From Kitasatospora indigofera (GTDB lineage Bacteria; Actinomycetota; Actinomycetes; Streptomycetales; Streptomycetaceae): DNA of 64,000 bases. A model generated the notes under the pieces. It saw only the letters and a program-made list of their open reading frames with translations, had not been told where the DNA came from and searched no databases. Shown here piece after piece: positions 41,590-50,115 of the stretch (the first letter of the stretch is position 1; every line of letters begins with the position of its first letter). A program made the translations under genes and the position numbers. Where the stretch lies: assembly GCF_014655955.1 (NCBI RefSeq), contig NZ_BNBO01000020.1, positions 32,276 through 96,275 on the forward strand, read 5' to 3'.

Positions 41590-41694
41590 CTACGTAGCGA
41601 CCCGCATTGAATACGTAACACCCGCCCGGATCTGCTGAAACCACCGCGGCCCGCCGGTCGCGGCCCCGCGTCCTTCGGCAGGTGCCCCACCATG
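41590..41694 (+). promoter_or_regulatory. orphan promoter/leader segment homologous to that of the 59.1-kb gene
   Basis: GTAG...ACCCG followed by ATTGAATACG (41606-41615), then GGCAGGT (41677-41683) and an ATG at 41692 mirror, in the same order and nearly the same spacing, the region in front of the resolvase-like gene at 59096 (ATTGAATACG 59002-59011, GGCAGGT 59083-59089). The protein sequence after ATG 41692 is unrelated, so the original gene body seems to have been lost here. Confidence 0.5.
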
Positions 41695-41827
41695 TCCGGC
41701 TTCCCCGTCCGCCGTCCGGCGTCCCCCGGGCGCTCCCGCGCGCGCCGCTTCGGGGTCCGCCGGGGGCCCGGGCAAACGCGCGGTCTCGCCAACGACACGA
41801 AACGGCAACATCCACTGGCGCTCATTT

Positions 41828-41842
41828 CGTATATCGCATACG
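41828..41842. promoter_or_regulatory. GntR/FCD-type operator, copy 3 (near-perfect palindrome)
   Basis: CGTATATCGCATACG has 5-bp perfect arms (CGTAT/ATACG) around ATCGC. It is the exact reverse complement of the copy at 50099-50113. It lies 132 bp upstream of the solute-binding protein of the ABC transporter. Confidence 0.8.
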
Positions 41843-41973
41843 TTACGCGTCAGGTCGACGATGCCGCGGTGCTTCCCCCGCCGTGCACGCCGCACCGGAC
41901 CTCCTGCCTTTTCGCCCCCGCACATCCGGGGCGGCCCACCAAGCCGCAGCCCGCCGCACAAGGAGACCCACCC

Positions 41974-43287
41974 ATGGCACCACTCCGCCGCAGACTCGCC
42001 GCCCTCTCCCTCGCGTCCGCCTTCGCGCTCGCCGCCTCGGCCTGCGCCTCCGGCGGCGGGTCCGCGGAGTCGGCCGAAGGCCCCACCACCGTCAAGTTCT
42101 GGTCCATGCCGTACTGGATCGGCCAGGACGCCAAGGTCAAGGAACTGGTCGACCAGTTCAACGCCTCGCAGAGCAAGGTGAAGGTCGAACTCACGCTGCT
42201 GGAGTGGAAGGACGGCCGCGACAAGATCAAGCAGGCCATCGCCGCCGGCAAGGGCCCCGACGTCTGGCTGATGAACAACGGCCTGGAGCTCGACTACCTC
42301 AAGTCCGGCGCGCTCGCCCCGCTCGACAAGCTCGGCTACACCAAGGCCGACACCGACAAGTACCTGCCGCTCGCCAAGGTCGACGACCACGACGGCAAGA
42401 CCTACGGCGCCCCGCTCTACTTCGACGTCGACGTGATGCTCTACCGCACCGACATCCTCCAGCAGTTCGGGTTCAGCGCCCCGCCGAAGACCTGGGACGA
42501 GCTGAAGTCCACCGCCGCCGCCATCACCACCAAGTCCGCCGAGGCGGGCAAGAAGGTCAGCGGCTGGCAGTTCAAGGGGATGGACGACCACCTCAACGCC
42601 GTCAACTCCACCTGGGAGAGCTTCCTCTGCCAGGCCGGCGGCAGCCTCACCTCGCCCGATTTCAAGACCTCGACCCAGAACACCGAGGCCGGGCGCACCG
42701 CGATGGACTACATGAAGTCCTTCTACACCGACAAGGTCTCCCCCACCGGTACCAGCGCCCTCAACGGCTTCATCAGCGGCGACGTCGCGATGTTCCCGTT
42801 CTTCCAGTCCGTCATCGCCAACGTCCAGGCCGGCGGCGACAAGGTCGCGGGCAAATGGGCCGTCGCGCCGATGCCGGCCGGCCCCAAGAGCGGCTGCTCG
42901 ATGGTCGGCGGGCACAGCCTGGTCGCCAGCTCGGCGAGCAAGAACCTGACCGGCGCCGGGACGTTCATGCGCTGGCTGGCCTCCCCCGAACGCAGCGCCC
43001 AGTACATGGACTTCCACGCGATCTTCCCGTACGACCTCGCCAAGGTCGACCCGGCCGTGAAGGACACCGTGGACGGCAAGGTCAAGGCCGACCCCAACTG
43101 GAACGCCATCTTCGAGCAGCTCGGCCGCAACACCCCGGACCTCCTCCTCCAGGACCGGCACGCCTTCCAGGCCCGTTGGGACGCCCAGAAGGCCAACGTC
43201 GTGGCCGGCGTCAACGGCCAGGCCCCCGTCGACAAGGCGCTGAAGACCATCGACGAGACCGTCGGCCAGGCACTCGGCAAGGAGTGA
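41974..43287 (+). CDS. extracellular sugar-binding lipoprotein of an ABC transporter (SBP 1)
   Basis: 437 residues. The N-terminus has a lipoprotein signal ending LAASAC, so it should be lipid-anchored outside the membrane. The rest matches family 1 (MalE/UgpB-like) solute-binding proteins (VKFWSMPYWIGQDAKVKELVDQFN at the start of the mature part, in composition). ATG 41974 has AAGGAG upstream; the longer open frame from 41692 is rejected because it buries the signal peptide. It forms an operon with two permeases. A paralogue lies at 55203-56510. No ATPase gene is present, so a shared MsiK-like ATPase is implied. Confidence 0.92.
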   Translation: MAPLRRRLAALSLASAFALAASACASGGGSAESAEGPTTVKFWSMPYWIGQDAKVKELVDQFNASQSKVKVELTLLEWKDGRDKIKQAIAAGKGPDVWLMNNGLELDYLKSGALAPLDKLGYTKADTDKYLPLAKVDDHDGKTYGAPLYFDVDVMLYRTDILQQFGFSAPPKTWDELKSTAAAITTKSAEAGKKVSGWQFKGMDDHLNAVNSTWESFLCQAGGSLTSPDFKTSTQNTEAGRTAMDYMKSFYTDKVSPTGTSALNGFISGDVAMFPFFQSVIANVQAGGDKVAGKWAVAPMPAGPKSGCSMVGGHSLVASSASKNLTGAGTFMRWLASPERSAQYMDFHAIFPYDLAKVDPAVKDTVDGKVKADPNWNAIFEQLGRNTPDLLLQDRHAFQARWDAQKANVVAGVNGQAPVDKALKTIDETVGQALGKE

Positions 43288-43297
43288 CGGAAAGCCG

Positions 43298-44251
43298 ATG
43301 ACGACCATGACCGAACTCCCCGCCAAGCACCCCCCTGGCGGCACCGCCGCCGGGGGCGGCCGGAACAGCACCGGGCGGACCCCGGGACGGCGGCGACGCC
43401 CGAGCGGCGCCCTGGCCGGCTGGCTGTCCGTGGCACCCGCCCTGGTGGTGATCCTGGGCTTCACCTTCTACCCGATGGTCCAGTCGATGCTGCTCAGCAC
43501 CGACCACTGGAACCTGCTGGGCCCGCGCACCTTCGTCGGCGCCGAGAACTACAGCGCCATCCTCGGCGCCGGCACCTTCCGGACCAGCCTGCTGAACACG
43601 TTGGTGTTCACCGTCATCACCATCGCCGGCACCTACGTCCTGGCGCTGGCGACCGCGATGGCCGCCAACCGTGAACTCGCCTCGGCCCGCTTCGTCCGCA
43701 CGGTGACCGTGCTGCCCGCCGTCATCCCGATGGTGGTCGCCGGCCTCGTCTGGAAGTGGCTCTACGAGCCCGACCACGGCCTGATCAACACACTGATCGG
43801 CCTGTTCGGGGCGGACGGGGCCCGCTGGCTCTTCGACAACGACCTGGCACTGCCGGCCGTGGCCGTGGTGAGCGTCTGGAAGGAGTTCGGGATCTACGCG
43901 CTGATCCTGCTCGGCGGTCTCCAGCGCATCCCGGACGAGATCTACGAGGCCGCGACCATCGACCGGGCGGGCCCCTGGCGGCAGTTCCGCTCGATCACCC
44001 TGCCGATGCTGAGGCCGGCCGGCGCCGCGGTCTTCCTGCTCCTGCTCTTCAACTCCTTCAAGGTGTTCGACCAGGTGTGGGTGATGACCGAGGGCGGCCC
44101 GGGCACCGCGACCCTGACCGTGGTGACCTTCATCTACACCCGCCTGCTCACCGACGTCGGTGTCGCCTCCGCGGCCTCGGTGGTCCTGTTCGTGATCCTC
44201 CTCGCGATCACCCTCGTCCGGCTGAAGCTGACCTCCCGGGAGGAGTCGTGA
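43298..44251 (+). CDS. sugar ABC transporter permease (MalF-like)
   Basis: A 317-residue membrane protein with six or more hydrophobic segments. The EAA loop reads YEAATIDRAGPWRQFRSITLPML near residues 215-237 (core EAAxxDGA/RA-type sequence), which contacts the ATPase. A basic/Pro-rich N-terminal extension precedes the first span. It overlaps the next permease by a GTGA junction. Confidence 0.92.
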   Translation: MTTMTELPAKHPPGGTAAGGGRNSTGRTPGRRRRPSGALAGWLSVAPALVVILGFTFYPMVQSMLLSTDHWNLLGPRTFVGAENYSAILGAGTFRTSLLNTLVFTVITIAGTYVLALATAMAANRELASARFVRTVTVLPAVIPMVVAGLVWKWLYEPDHGLINTLIGLFGADGARWLFDNDLALPAVAVVSVWKEFGIYALILLGGLQRIPDEIYEAATIDRAGPWRQFRSITLPMLRPAGAAVFLLLLFNSFKVFDQVWVMTEGGPGTATLTVVTFIYTRLLTDVGVASAASVVLFVILLAITLVRLKLTSREES

Positions 44252-45069
44252 GCAAGTCCCCGAACCGTCTGGCGCCGGCCCTCTGGCTCACCGCCGTCAC
44301 CGTCTTCGCCGGCCTGCCGGTGCTCTGGATGGCGCTGACCTCCTTCCAGCCCATGGAGGACCTGGTCGGCACCGGGCGGCACCTGATACCCGATCACCTG
44401 ACCGCCGGCGCCTACCACGAGGTCGTCTCCGCGTTCCCGTTCGGGCGGTGGTTCCTCAACTCGCTGCTGGTCGCCCTCGCGGTCGTCGCCGGCAACCTGG
44501 TGTTCGACACCCTGGCCGCCTACGGCCTCTCCCGGATCAGGTTCCGCGGCCGGCAGGCCGTGCTCACGCTGATCCTCGCGACGCTGATGATCCCCACCCA
44601 GGTGATCCTCGTCCCGCTGTACCTGGTCATGCGCGACCTGGACTGGATCGACACCTACTGGGCGCTGATCGTGCCCTTCCTGGCCAGCCCCACCGGCATC
44701 TTCCTGCTGCGGCAGCACTTCATCACGCTGCCCGTCCAGCTGGACGAGGCCGCCGCGATCGACGGCGCCGGCCGGCTGCGCACCCTGGTGAGCATCCTGC
44801 TGCCCAACTCCTGGGCGGCGCTGGGCACCGTCGCGGTCCTGAAGTTCATGTGGACCTGGGGCGAGTTCGCCTGGCCCTCCCTGGTCACCAACAACGAGCT
44901 GCTGCGCACCCTGCCGGTCGGACTGGCCCAGTTCCAGAACCAGTTCGCCCCGCGGTGGGACTTGCTGATGGCGGGCTCGGTGCTGGCCGCGATCCCGGTC
45001 GTGCTCGCCTTCGTCCTCCTCCAGAAGACCTTCGTCAGCGGCCTGACCGGCGGCGCGGTGAAGGAGTAG
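44248..45069 (+). CDS. carbohydrate ABC transporter permease (MalG-like)
   Basis: A 273-residue permease with six predicted spans and the EAA motif LDEAAAIDGAGRLRTLVSILLP near residue 165. The first codon, GTG 44248, overlaps the preceding stop. It completes a binding protein/two permease transporter that lacks its own ATPase, the usual Streptomyces arrangement served by MsiK. Confidence 0.92.
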   Translation: MSKSPNRLAPALWLTAVTVFAGLPVLWMALTSFQPMEDLVGTGRHLIPDHLTAGAYHEVVSAFPFGRWFLNSLLVALAVVAGNLVFDTLAAYGLSRIRFRGRQAVLTLILATLMIPTQVILVPLYLVMRDLDWIDTYWALIVPFLASPTGIFLLRQHFITLPVQLDEAAAIDGAGRLRTLVSILLPNSWAALGTVAVLKFMWTWGEFAWPSLVTNNELLRTLPVGLAQFQNQFAPRWDLLMAGSVLAAIPVVLAFVLLQKTFVSGLTGGAVKE

Positions 45070-45107
45070 GCCCCTGGTCCGAAGTCGGGCGGACCAGCGG
45101 ACGACCC

Positions 45108-45149
45108 GGGCCCGGCCGAGGTGCCGGAGGGAGGCACCCGGCCGGGCCC
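45108..45149 (+). terminator. long hairpin terminator after the ABC permease operon
   Basis: GGGCCCGGCCG-A-GGTGCC pairs with GGCACCCGGCCGGGCCC: 17 bp with one bulged A and a 7-base loop. It lies 40 bp past the MalG-like stop. Confidence 0.75.
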
Positions 45150-45201
45150 GCGGTGTTCCCGGGGCCCGGCCGCGCCGGCCCGCCGGACGGCCGGCGCGAA
45201 G

Positions 45202-45228
45202 AGGTGCGCCCTGAGCCCTGGCGCACCT
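45202..45228 (+). terminator. second hairpin, abutting the glycosidase operator
   Basis: AGGTGCGCC / GGCGCACCT form a perfect 9-bp stem with a 9-base loop, followed by TT. It ends two bases before operator copy 4, so it may insulate the glycosidase promoter from the transporter operon. Confidence 0.55.
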
Positions 45229-45230
45229 TT

Positions 45231-45245
45231 CGTATATCGAATACT
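45231..45245. promoter_or_regulatory. GntR/FCD-type operator, copy 4
   Basis: CGTATATCGAATACT has GTAT/ATAC arms around ATCGA. The 18-mer TTTCGTATATCGAATACT containing it recurs exactly in front of the second binding-protein gene (55143-55160). It is about 83 bp upstream of the glycosidase start. Confidence 0.8.
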
Positions 45246-45327
45246 TTAATGTCGCATCGTTCCGCCGCGCTTCTCGGCCGTGCCCTCGCGATGCCCCACA
45301 CCCTCCCCGCCACCCCCGGAGGCCCCC

Positions 45328-46815
45328 GTGACCGGCACGTCCCGTCCCGTCGACCGCAGATCCGTCCTGCGCGGCCTGCTCGCCGCCGGCGCCGCGGCGT
45401 CACTGCCCCGGATCGTGAGCGCGGCCGACGCGCAGGCGGCCGGCATCACCACCGGCCGGTACGCGATCCGGTTCGACCAGGCCGCGAAGCAGACCATCGC
45501 CGGACTCGGCTTCGAGATCCAGTCCGACTCCATCGGCTCCGACAACCAGGGCCTGCCCGACCTGGTCAGCGGCGTCCCGTACGACCTGACCGCCGGCGAG
45601 CGCACCCGCTTCTACCAGCAGATGCTCAAGGCCGGCCGCACCGACCGGGGCTTCCGCTACTGCCGGCTCGCCATGGGCCTCTACCACCGCGGCCTGACCC
45701 CCGACAACAAGCGGTTCACCGACCGCTACGACGGCCAGACCGCCCTGCTCGCCGAGATGGTGAGCAAGTCCGGCGTGGAGGGCCTGGCCGTGGAGTACTG
45801 GTCCCCCGCACCCGGCTGGAAGAGCAACGGCAGGCTGGTCGGCGGCGGCCTCGCCACGGACACCGACCTCGCCGCCTTCGGCGACGCCCTGGTCGACGAC
45901 CTGGACCACCTCACCGGCCACGGCCTGAAGATCGCCTACTGGGGCCTGCAGAACGAGCCCCGGGTCAACAGCACGCGGTACTCCTCCTGCCTGTACGAGG
46001 CCGCGCAGTACCGGGACGTCTTCCGGGCGGTCGCCCCCAGGATCCGCGCGGCCCACCCGGGCGTGCAGATCCACGCCGACAGCCAGTACGGCTGGAAGGG
46101 CGCCATCGGTCAGGCGCTCACCGCCTCGCCCGAGGCCATGGGCCTGGTCGACGCCTGGACCTTCCACAAGATCGGCACCGACAGCACCGACCAGATCACC
46201 ACCGACTACCGGGCCGGCGCCGGCGGCAGGCCCGTCTTCAACAACGAGTTCGAGTACCTCGGCGGCGCGATGTCGGACTGGCGGTGCATCAACACGGCGC
46301 AGTCCGTCATGAACTGGATGACCTTCCAGAACTCCCCCACCTGGTGGTGGCTGCACGCCCTCAAGCCCACCACCAACGCCGAGTCCGAGAACTACGGCCT
46401 CGGCTTCTGGCGTCCCCCGGGCGACACCGACTTCTCCCACCACCCGGACATCAAGGCCGGCCACTGGGCCTTCAACCCGCGCAACTGGAACGCCGTCGCC
46501 GGCTTCGTCAAGTACCTGCCCTGGGACTCGGTCCGCCACCACGTCGACGAACCCCGCCACACCGACGGCTCCTGGTACTCCGATCACCGCATCATGGCCT
46601 GGCGCACCCCCACCGGAAAGCCCGTCCTCGCCGTCACCAACCGCTCCGCCACCGAGCCGTTCACCTACACCGTCGACACCCGGACCGCCGCCGCCTTCCA
46701 GGGCCACCGCTACGGCCCCGCCACCAACGACCAGACCCTCCCCTCGAAGACCGGACCGACCCTGGAGATCACCCTCCCGCCCCTGTCCGTCGAGTTCTGG
46801 GTCCGCACCCCCTGA
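45328..46815 (+). CDS. secreted GH-A clan glycoside hydrolase (GH30-like), Tat signal
   Basis: A 495-residue secreted enzyme. The signal peptide has a twin-arginine motif (DRRSVLRGLLAAGAAA). The barrel has the two clan GH-A catalytic landmarks: GLQNEPR with acid/base Glu210, and VFNNEFEY with the probable nucleophile Glu307. The C-terminal region (about 400-495) looks like the beta-sandwich domain seen in GH30 (TYTVDTRTAAAFQGHRY). I cannot assign a GH family with certainty; GH30 is the best guess, and a less-characterised GH-A group is possible. GTG 45328 has GGAGG upstream. It is preceded by operator copy 4. A decayed copy exists at 34868-35275. Confidence 0.78.
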   Translation: MTGTSRPVDRRSVLRGLLAAGAAASLPRIVSAADAQAAGITTGRYAIRFDQAAKQTIAGLGFEIQSDSIGSDNQGLPDLVSGVPYDLTAGERTRFYQQMLKAGRTDRGFRYCRLAMGLYHRGLTPDNKRFTDRYDGQTALLAEMVSKSGVEGLAVEYWSPAPGWKSNGRLVGGGLATDTDLAAFGDALVDDLDHLTGHGLKIAYWGLQNEPRVNSTRYSSCLYEAAQYRDVFRAVAPRIRAAHPGVQIHADSQYGWKGAIGQALTASPEAMGLVDAWTFHKIGTDSTDQITTDYRAGAGGRPVFNNEFEYLGGAMSDWRCINTAQSVMNWMTFQNSPTWWWLHALKPTTNAESENYGLGFWRPPGDTDFSHHPDIKAGHWAFNPRNWNAVAGFVKYLPWDSVRHHVDEPRHTDGSWYSDHRIMAWRTPTGKPVLAVTNRSATEPFTYTVDTRTAAAFQGHRYGPATNDQTLPSKTGPTLEITLPPLSVEFWVRTP

Positions 46816-46896
46816 CCCCCGCACCGGCCTGACCCCCGGGCCCGTCCCCGGGTCGGCGGCCCGGGAGCGGGCCCGGCGCCTGCCCGGCGACGCGGT

Positions 46897-48012
46897 TCAA
46901 CCCGTGAGCAGGCGAAGACCGAGGTCGGCCGCGTCGAGGCCGGCGAGACCGCTGTTGCGCTCGGCCCACCGACCGGAGCCGAGGTCGTCGCGGAGGCTTC
47001 GTACCGCCCGTTGCTCGGCCTCCGGCCCGACCCTCGTCCACACCGACATCGCACGCCGGACGCGATCCTCCAGATACGCCTCCGGACGCCGCCAGTACGC
47101 CTCGAACAGGCCGTCGGCGCAGTCCCAGGGGACGGGCACCGTCTCGGCGCGGGCGCCGATCGCGGCGGCCATCCCGGCGAGCGGGGGGAGGTCCGCGAGG
47201 ACGCCGGCGAACTCGGGCAGGTAGTCGCGGGTGAGCCAGAACCGGTCCTGCCACCCGGGCTCGTCGGTGTCGAAGGTGAGCACCACCACCCGGCGGGCCA
47301 CGCGACGCATCTCGCGCAGTCCCGCGATCGGGTCCCGCCAGTGGTGAACGGTCGAGACGGCCATCGCCGCGTCGAAGGAGTGGTCGTCGAACGGCAGGCT
47401 CTCCGCGGTGGCGGCCACGCACGGCGCCGCACCGGCAGGCCGTTGCCCCCGCATGACCGCCGACGGCTCCACCGCGGTCACGACGCGGTCGGACGGCTCG
47501 TAGGAGCCGGTGCCGGCGCCGACGTTCAGCACCGTCCGCGCGTCCCCGAGCGCGTCCCGGATCTGCGCGGCGATCCGCGGGTCGGTACGCCGGGTCGCCG
47601 TGTAGGCGCCGCCGATCGCGTCGTACAACCGTGCACCGAGCATCCCCAGTTGCTCCTCCGGTGTCATCCTGACTCCCTTCGCCCGTGCCGCGAGTTCCCG
47701 GTCGATGGCCGCCACCATGGCGTCGGCGCGATCACGCCGCTCCAGCAGCAGGCCGCGCAGCCGGCGCAGGTGCGCGGCCGCGTCGACGGACGGGTCGCCG
47801 ACCAGTTCCGCGACCTCCCGCAGGCCGAAGCCCAACCGGCGATAGGCCAGCACCTCGCGCAGCCGCTCCACGTCGCCCGCCGCATAGGCCCGGTACCCGG
47901 CCCGGGTCCGCGCCGACGGCCGGACGAGCCCGATCTCGTCGTAGTGATGCAGCGTGCGGACGCTCACGCCGGCCAGTTCGGCCACGCGTCCCACGGTCCA
48001 GTGATTCTCCAC
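46897..48012 (-). CDS. MerR family regulator fused to a class I SAM methyltransferase
   Basis: A 371-residue two-domain protein. Residues 1-115 are a MerR regulator: WTVGRVAELAGVSVRTLHHYDEIGLV-type helix-turn-helix (quoted in part), wing and coiled-coil dimerisation helix. After a KGVRMTPEEQLGMLG linker, like the one joining TipA HTH to its drug-binding domain, comes a methyltransferase with VLNVGAGTGSYEP (motif I) and SFDAAMAVSTVHHW. So the usual effector-binding domain is replaced by a methyltransferase fold. It could be a SAM- or substrate-responsive sensor. GTG 48012 is the natural start. The ORF is unbroken, so this is a genuine fusion rather than two adjacent genes. Confidence 0.85.
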   Translation of the reverse strand: MENHWTVGRVAELAGVSVRTLHHYDEIGLVRPSARTRAGYRAYAAGDVERLREVLAYRRLGFGLREVAELVGDPSVDAAAHLRRLRGLLLERRDRADAMVAAIDRELAARAKGVRMTPEEQLGMLGARLYDAIGGAYTATRRTDPRIAAQIRDALGDARTVLNVGAGTGSYEPSDRVVTAVEPSAVMRGQRPAGAAPCVAATAESLPFDDHSFDAAMAVSTVHHWRDPIAGLREMRRVARRVVVLTFDTDEPGWQDRFWLTRDYLPEFAGVLADLPPLAGMAAAIGARAETVPVPWDCADGLFEAYWRRPEAYLEDRVRRAMSVWTRVGPEAEQRAVRSLRDDLGSGRWAERNSGLAGLDAADLGLRLLTG

Positions 48013-48079
48013 GGCACCGACTCTGCGGCCTGACGCCACGTGAGGGTCAAGCGGCGCAGCGACAAGGCGGTACAGCGGC

Positions 48080-48122
48080 CCCGGGCAGCGGAACGGCTGA
48101 CGGTGCCGTTCCGCTGCCCGGG
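48080..48122. terminator. perfect 18-bp stem-loop upstream of the MerR-methyltransferase gene
   Basis: The arms 48080-48097 and 48105-48122 are fully complementary (ends CCCGGGCAGCGG / CCGCTGCCCGGG) with a 7-base loop. It is an unusually long perfect hairpin; it may end read-through from the dehydratase operon. Confidence 0.65.
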
Positions 48123-48261
48123 AGTAAGGGGTGTGGGTGCGGGTGCGGGGACACGGGGGTGCCCGATTGCAGGGGCGGAGGGGACGGCAGGACCGGGCCG
48201 TCCCGACGAGCGTGGCTCCCCCGCCACCCGGCAGGGCGGCGGGGAGGCGGGGGAACCACCG

Positions 48262-48304
48262 GGCGGTGGCGGGCCGGTCATGGCAGTGACGGCCCGCCAC
48301 CGCC
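48262..48304 (-). terminator. terminator of the dehydratase operon
   Basis: A 15-bp perfect stem (GGCGGTGGCGGGCCG / CGGCCCGCCACCGCC), with a further TCA/TGA pairing inside the loop, lies 66 bp past the stop of the gene at 48370-49545. Confidence 0.7.
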
Positions 48305-48369
48305 GCTCCGGGGCCGGAGCGGCCGCAGGACGGCGCCGGGGTCGGCGGGGCGGGGTCGGTGGGGCGGGG

Positions 48370-49545
48370 TCAGAAGGCGGCGACGGTGTAGCGGTCGACC
48401 GCGTCGTGGTCGAGCTCGAACCCGAGGCCGGGGCCGGTGGGCACCACCAGGACGCCGTCGGTGAACTTCGGCGGGTTGAGCAGGATGTTCTCCCGGATCG
48501 GGTTGGGGAGCCGGTTGTACTCGTAGGTGCGCAGGTTGGGGGTGGCGGCGCAGAGCTGCAGGGCCGCGCAGAGGCTGACGCCGGAGCCGACGCCGTGCGG
48601 GGCGATGTCCACGTGGAAGGCCGAGGCCAGCGCGGACAGGCGCATCGCCTCGGTGATGCCGCCGCAGCGGGCGACGTTGGGCATGAAGACGTCGATGGCC
48701 CGGTGGAGCAGGGAGTCCCGCAGGTCGAAGCGGGTGAAGTGGGTCTCGCCGTTGACGACGGTCAGCCCGGTGCGGCGGCGCAGCTCGGCGAGGTTGGCCA
48801 GGTCGTCGACCTGGAGCGGCTCCTCGTACCAGGAGATGCCGAGGTCCGCCAGGACGGCGCCGACCCGGGTGGCCTGGTCGAGGTCGTAGGCGCAGTTGAC
48901 GTCGGTGAGGATCTCGACGTCCTCGCCGACCGCCGCGCGGACGGCGCTCAGGTGGGCGCGGTCGGTGCGCTCACCCCGGCCGATCTTGACCTTGAGGGCC
49001 TTGAACCCGGCGTCGACGAAGCCGAGCGCCTGGCGGGCGGAGTCCTCCGGATCGGCGTGCAGGGCCACCGGGCTGGCGTAGCAGTCGACGGTCTCGCGGA
49101 TCGGGCCGCCGAGCAGCCGGTGGACCGGCAGGCCGGCGAGCTTGCCGCGCAGGTCCCACAGGGCGAGGTCGACGCCCGCCATCGCCTCCAGGTAGAAGCC
49201 CCGGTTGTGGCCGCCGGCGGCCTGGCCCTTGAAGAGGCGGTCCCAGACTGCGGCGGTGGCGAGGGCGTCCTGGCCGATCAGCAGCGGGGCCAGGACGGTG
49301 GCGACCACGGTGGCGGTGACCTGCGGGCTGGGCAGCCCGTAGGCCTCGCCGATGCCCACCGACCCGTCCTCGGTGTGGATCTTGACGAGGGTCGCGTACT
49401 GCCCGCGGCGGGGCAGCACGAGGTGGCTGGAGGCCGGGTAGCGCAGCCAGTCCGGCACATCCTCGGGGGAGTCGTACAGGTCGTCGAAGCTGGCGGACAG
49501 GGCCAGCGCCTCGACCTTGGTGATGCGCAGTGGCTGGGTGCTCAC
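48370..49545 (-). CDS. enolase superfamily sugar-acid dehydratase (mandelate racemase subgroup)
   Basis: 391 residues. The barrel carries the mandelate-racemase-type residues: Lys-x-Lys in LKVKIGRG (general base), metal ligands Asp in TDVNCAY, Glu in YEEPL and Glu in NGETHF, then Asp in DVFMPNVARCGG and His in IAPHGVG (the His-Asp dyad). Members with this set usually dehydrate acid sugars to 2-keto-3-deoxy acids. GTG 49545 has AGGAG 8 bases upstream. It lies downstream of the truncated transporter and operator copy 5. With the lactonase, kinase and aldolase genes nearby, it should be the third step of the pathway; the substrate (galactonate, arabinonate, fuconate or other) cannot be read from sequence. 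Confidence 0.87.
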   Translation of the reverse strand: MSTQPLRITKVEALALSASFDDLYDSPEDVPDWLRYPASSHLVLPRRGQYATLVKIHTEDGSVGIGEAYGLPSPQVTATVVATVLAPLLIGQDALATAAVWDRLFKGQAAGGHNRGFYLEAMAGVDLALWDLRGKLAGLPVHRLLGGPIRETVDCYASPVALHADPEDSARQALGFVDAGFKALKVKIGRGERTDRAHLSAVRAAVGEDVEILTDVNCAYDLDQATRVGAVLADLGISWYEEPLQVDDLANLAELRRRTGLTVVNGETHFTRFDLRDSLLHRAIDVFMPNVARCGGITEAMRLSALASAFHVDIAPHGVGSGVSLCAALQLCAATPNLRTYEYNRLPNPIRENILLNPPKFTDGVLVVPTGPGLGFELDHDAVDRYTVAAF

Positions 49546-49709
49546 GGGGATCGCTCCTGGGGAGTGCTGGGCCCTCCCCCCGTGCGGGGGAGGGAGTCGT
49601 TGGGGGGGAGGGAGCCGGCGGGGGCGACGCGCGGGCGGCCGGGCTTCGTCCGGGGGCGGCCGGGAGCCGTCGGGGCGCCGGGCTCCCGGGGCGGGCGTCC
49701 CGGGGCGGG

Positions 49710-50078
49710 TCAGATGCCGCCGGTGATCTCGCCGCGTGCGGTCTCGCGCCCGCTGGGGACGGCGGCCGCCGTCAGTGCGCAGGCGGCGACGACGTAGGGG
49801 ACGACCGGGGTGGCCGATCCGCCCGCGGCCGCGACCAGCGCGGTGCTGATGAAGGGGGCGGTGCCGCCGAAGAGCGCGCCGCCGAACTCGCGGCCGACGC
49901 TGACGCCGCTGAAGCGGACGCGGGCGTCGAACTGCTCGGCCAGCAGGGCCGCCTGGGGCCCGAAGGCCATGTCCTTGCAGACCGGGATCGCGATGACCAG
50001 GGCGAGCAGGACGACCGGGAAGGACCGGGTGTCCAGCAGCCGGAAGAAGGGACAGGCGTAGGCGGCTGTGCAGAGCAC
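49710..50078 (-). pseudogene. 5'-truncated MFS transporter (MHS-type) remnant
   Basis: 122 residues of membrane sequence with about three spans and the segment GGALFGGTAPFISTAL followed by a C-terminal VVPYVVAACALTAAAV. It looks like the C-terminal third of a metabolite:H+ symporter (normally about 430 residues). The first two thirds and a proper start region are missing; operator copy 5 lies only 21 bp upstream of the open frame, so a deletion seems to have joined the promoter directly to the C-terminal part. Its transport function is presumably lost. Confidence 0.72.
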
Positions 50079-50098
50079 CCCGGCGAGGACAGCTCAAA

Positions 50099-50113
50099 CG
50101 TATGCGATATACG
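50099..50113. promoter_or_regulatory. GntR/FCD-type operator, copy 5 (near-perfect palindrome)
   Basis: CGTATGCGATATACG is the exact reverse complement of copy 3. It lies between the truncated transporter/dehydratase unit and the 3' end of the lactonase gene, so it should govern the former. Confidence 0.8.
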
Positions 50114-50115
50114 AA

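Larger units (their letters stand above)
41456..41973. other. intergenic region before the sugar ABC transporter
   Basis: Contains an orphan copy of a promoter/leader segment shared with 58990-59095 (see separate entry) and an operator copy at 41828-41842. The in-frame extension of the binding-protein gene back to 41692 runs through this region but does not look like real protein. Confidence 0.5.
48013..48369. other. intergenic stretch with two strong hairpins
   Basis: No gene is seen. It contains two perfect inverted repeats, at 48080-48122 and 48262-48304, described separately, and G-rich sequence between them. Confidence 0.5.

Noticed and set aside
41692..43287. 531-residue version of the binding protein from ATG 41692
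   Set aside because: It would place the lipoprotein signal in the middle of the chain and run through the operator at 41828.
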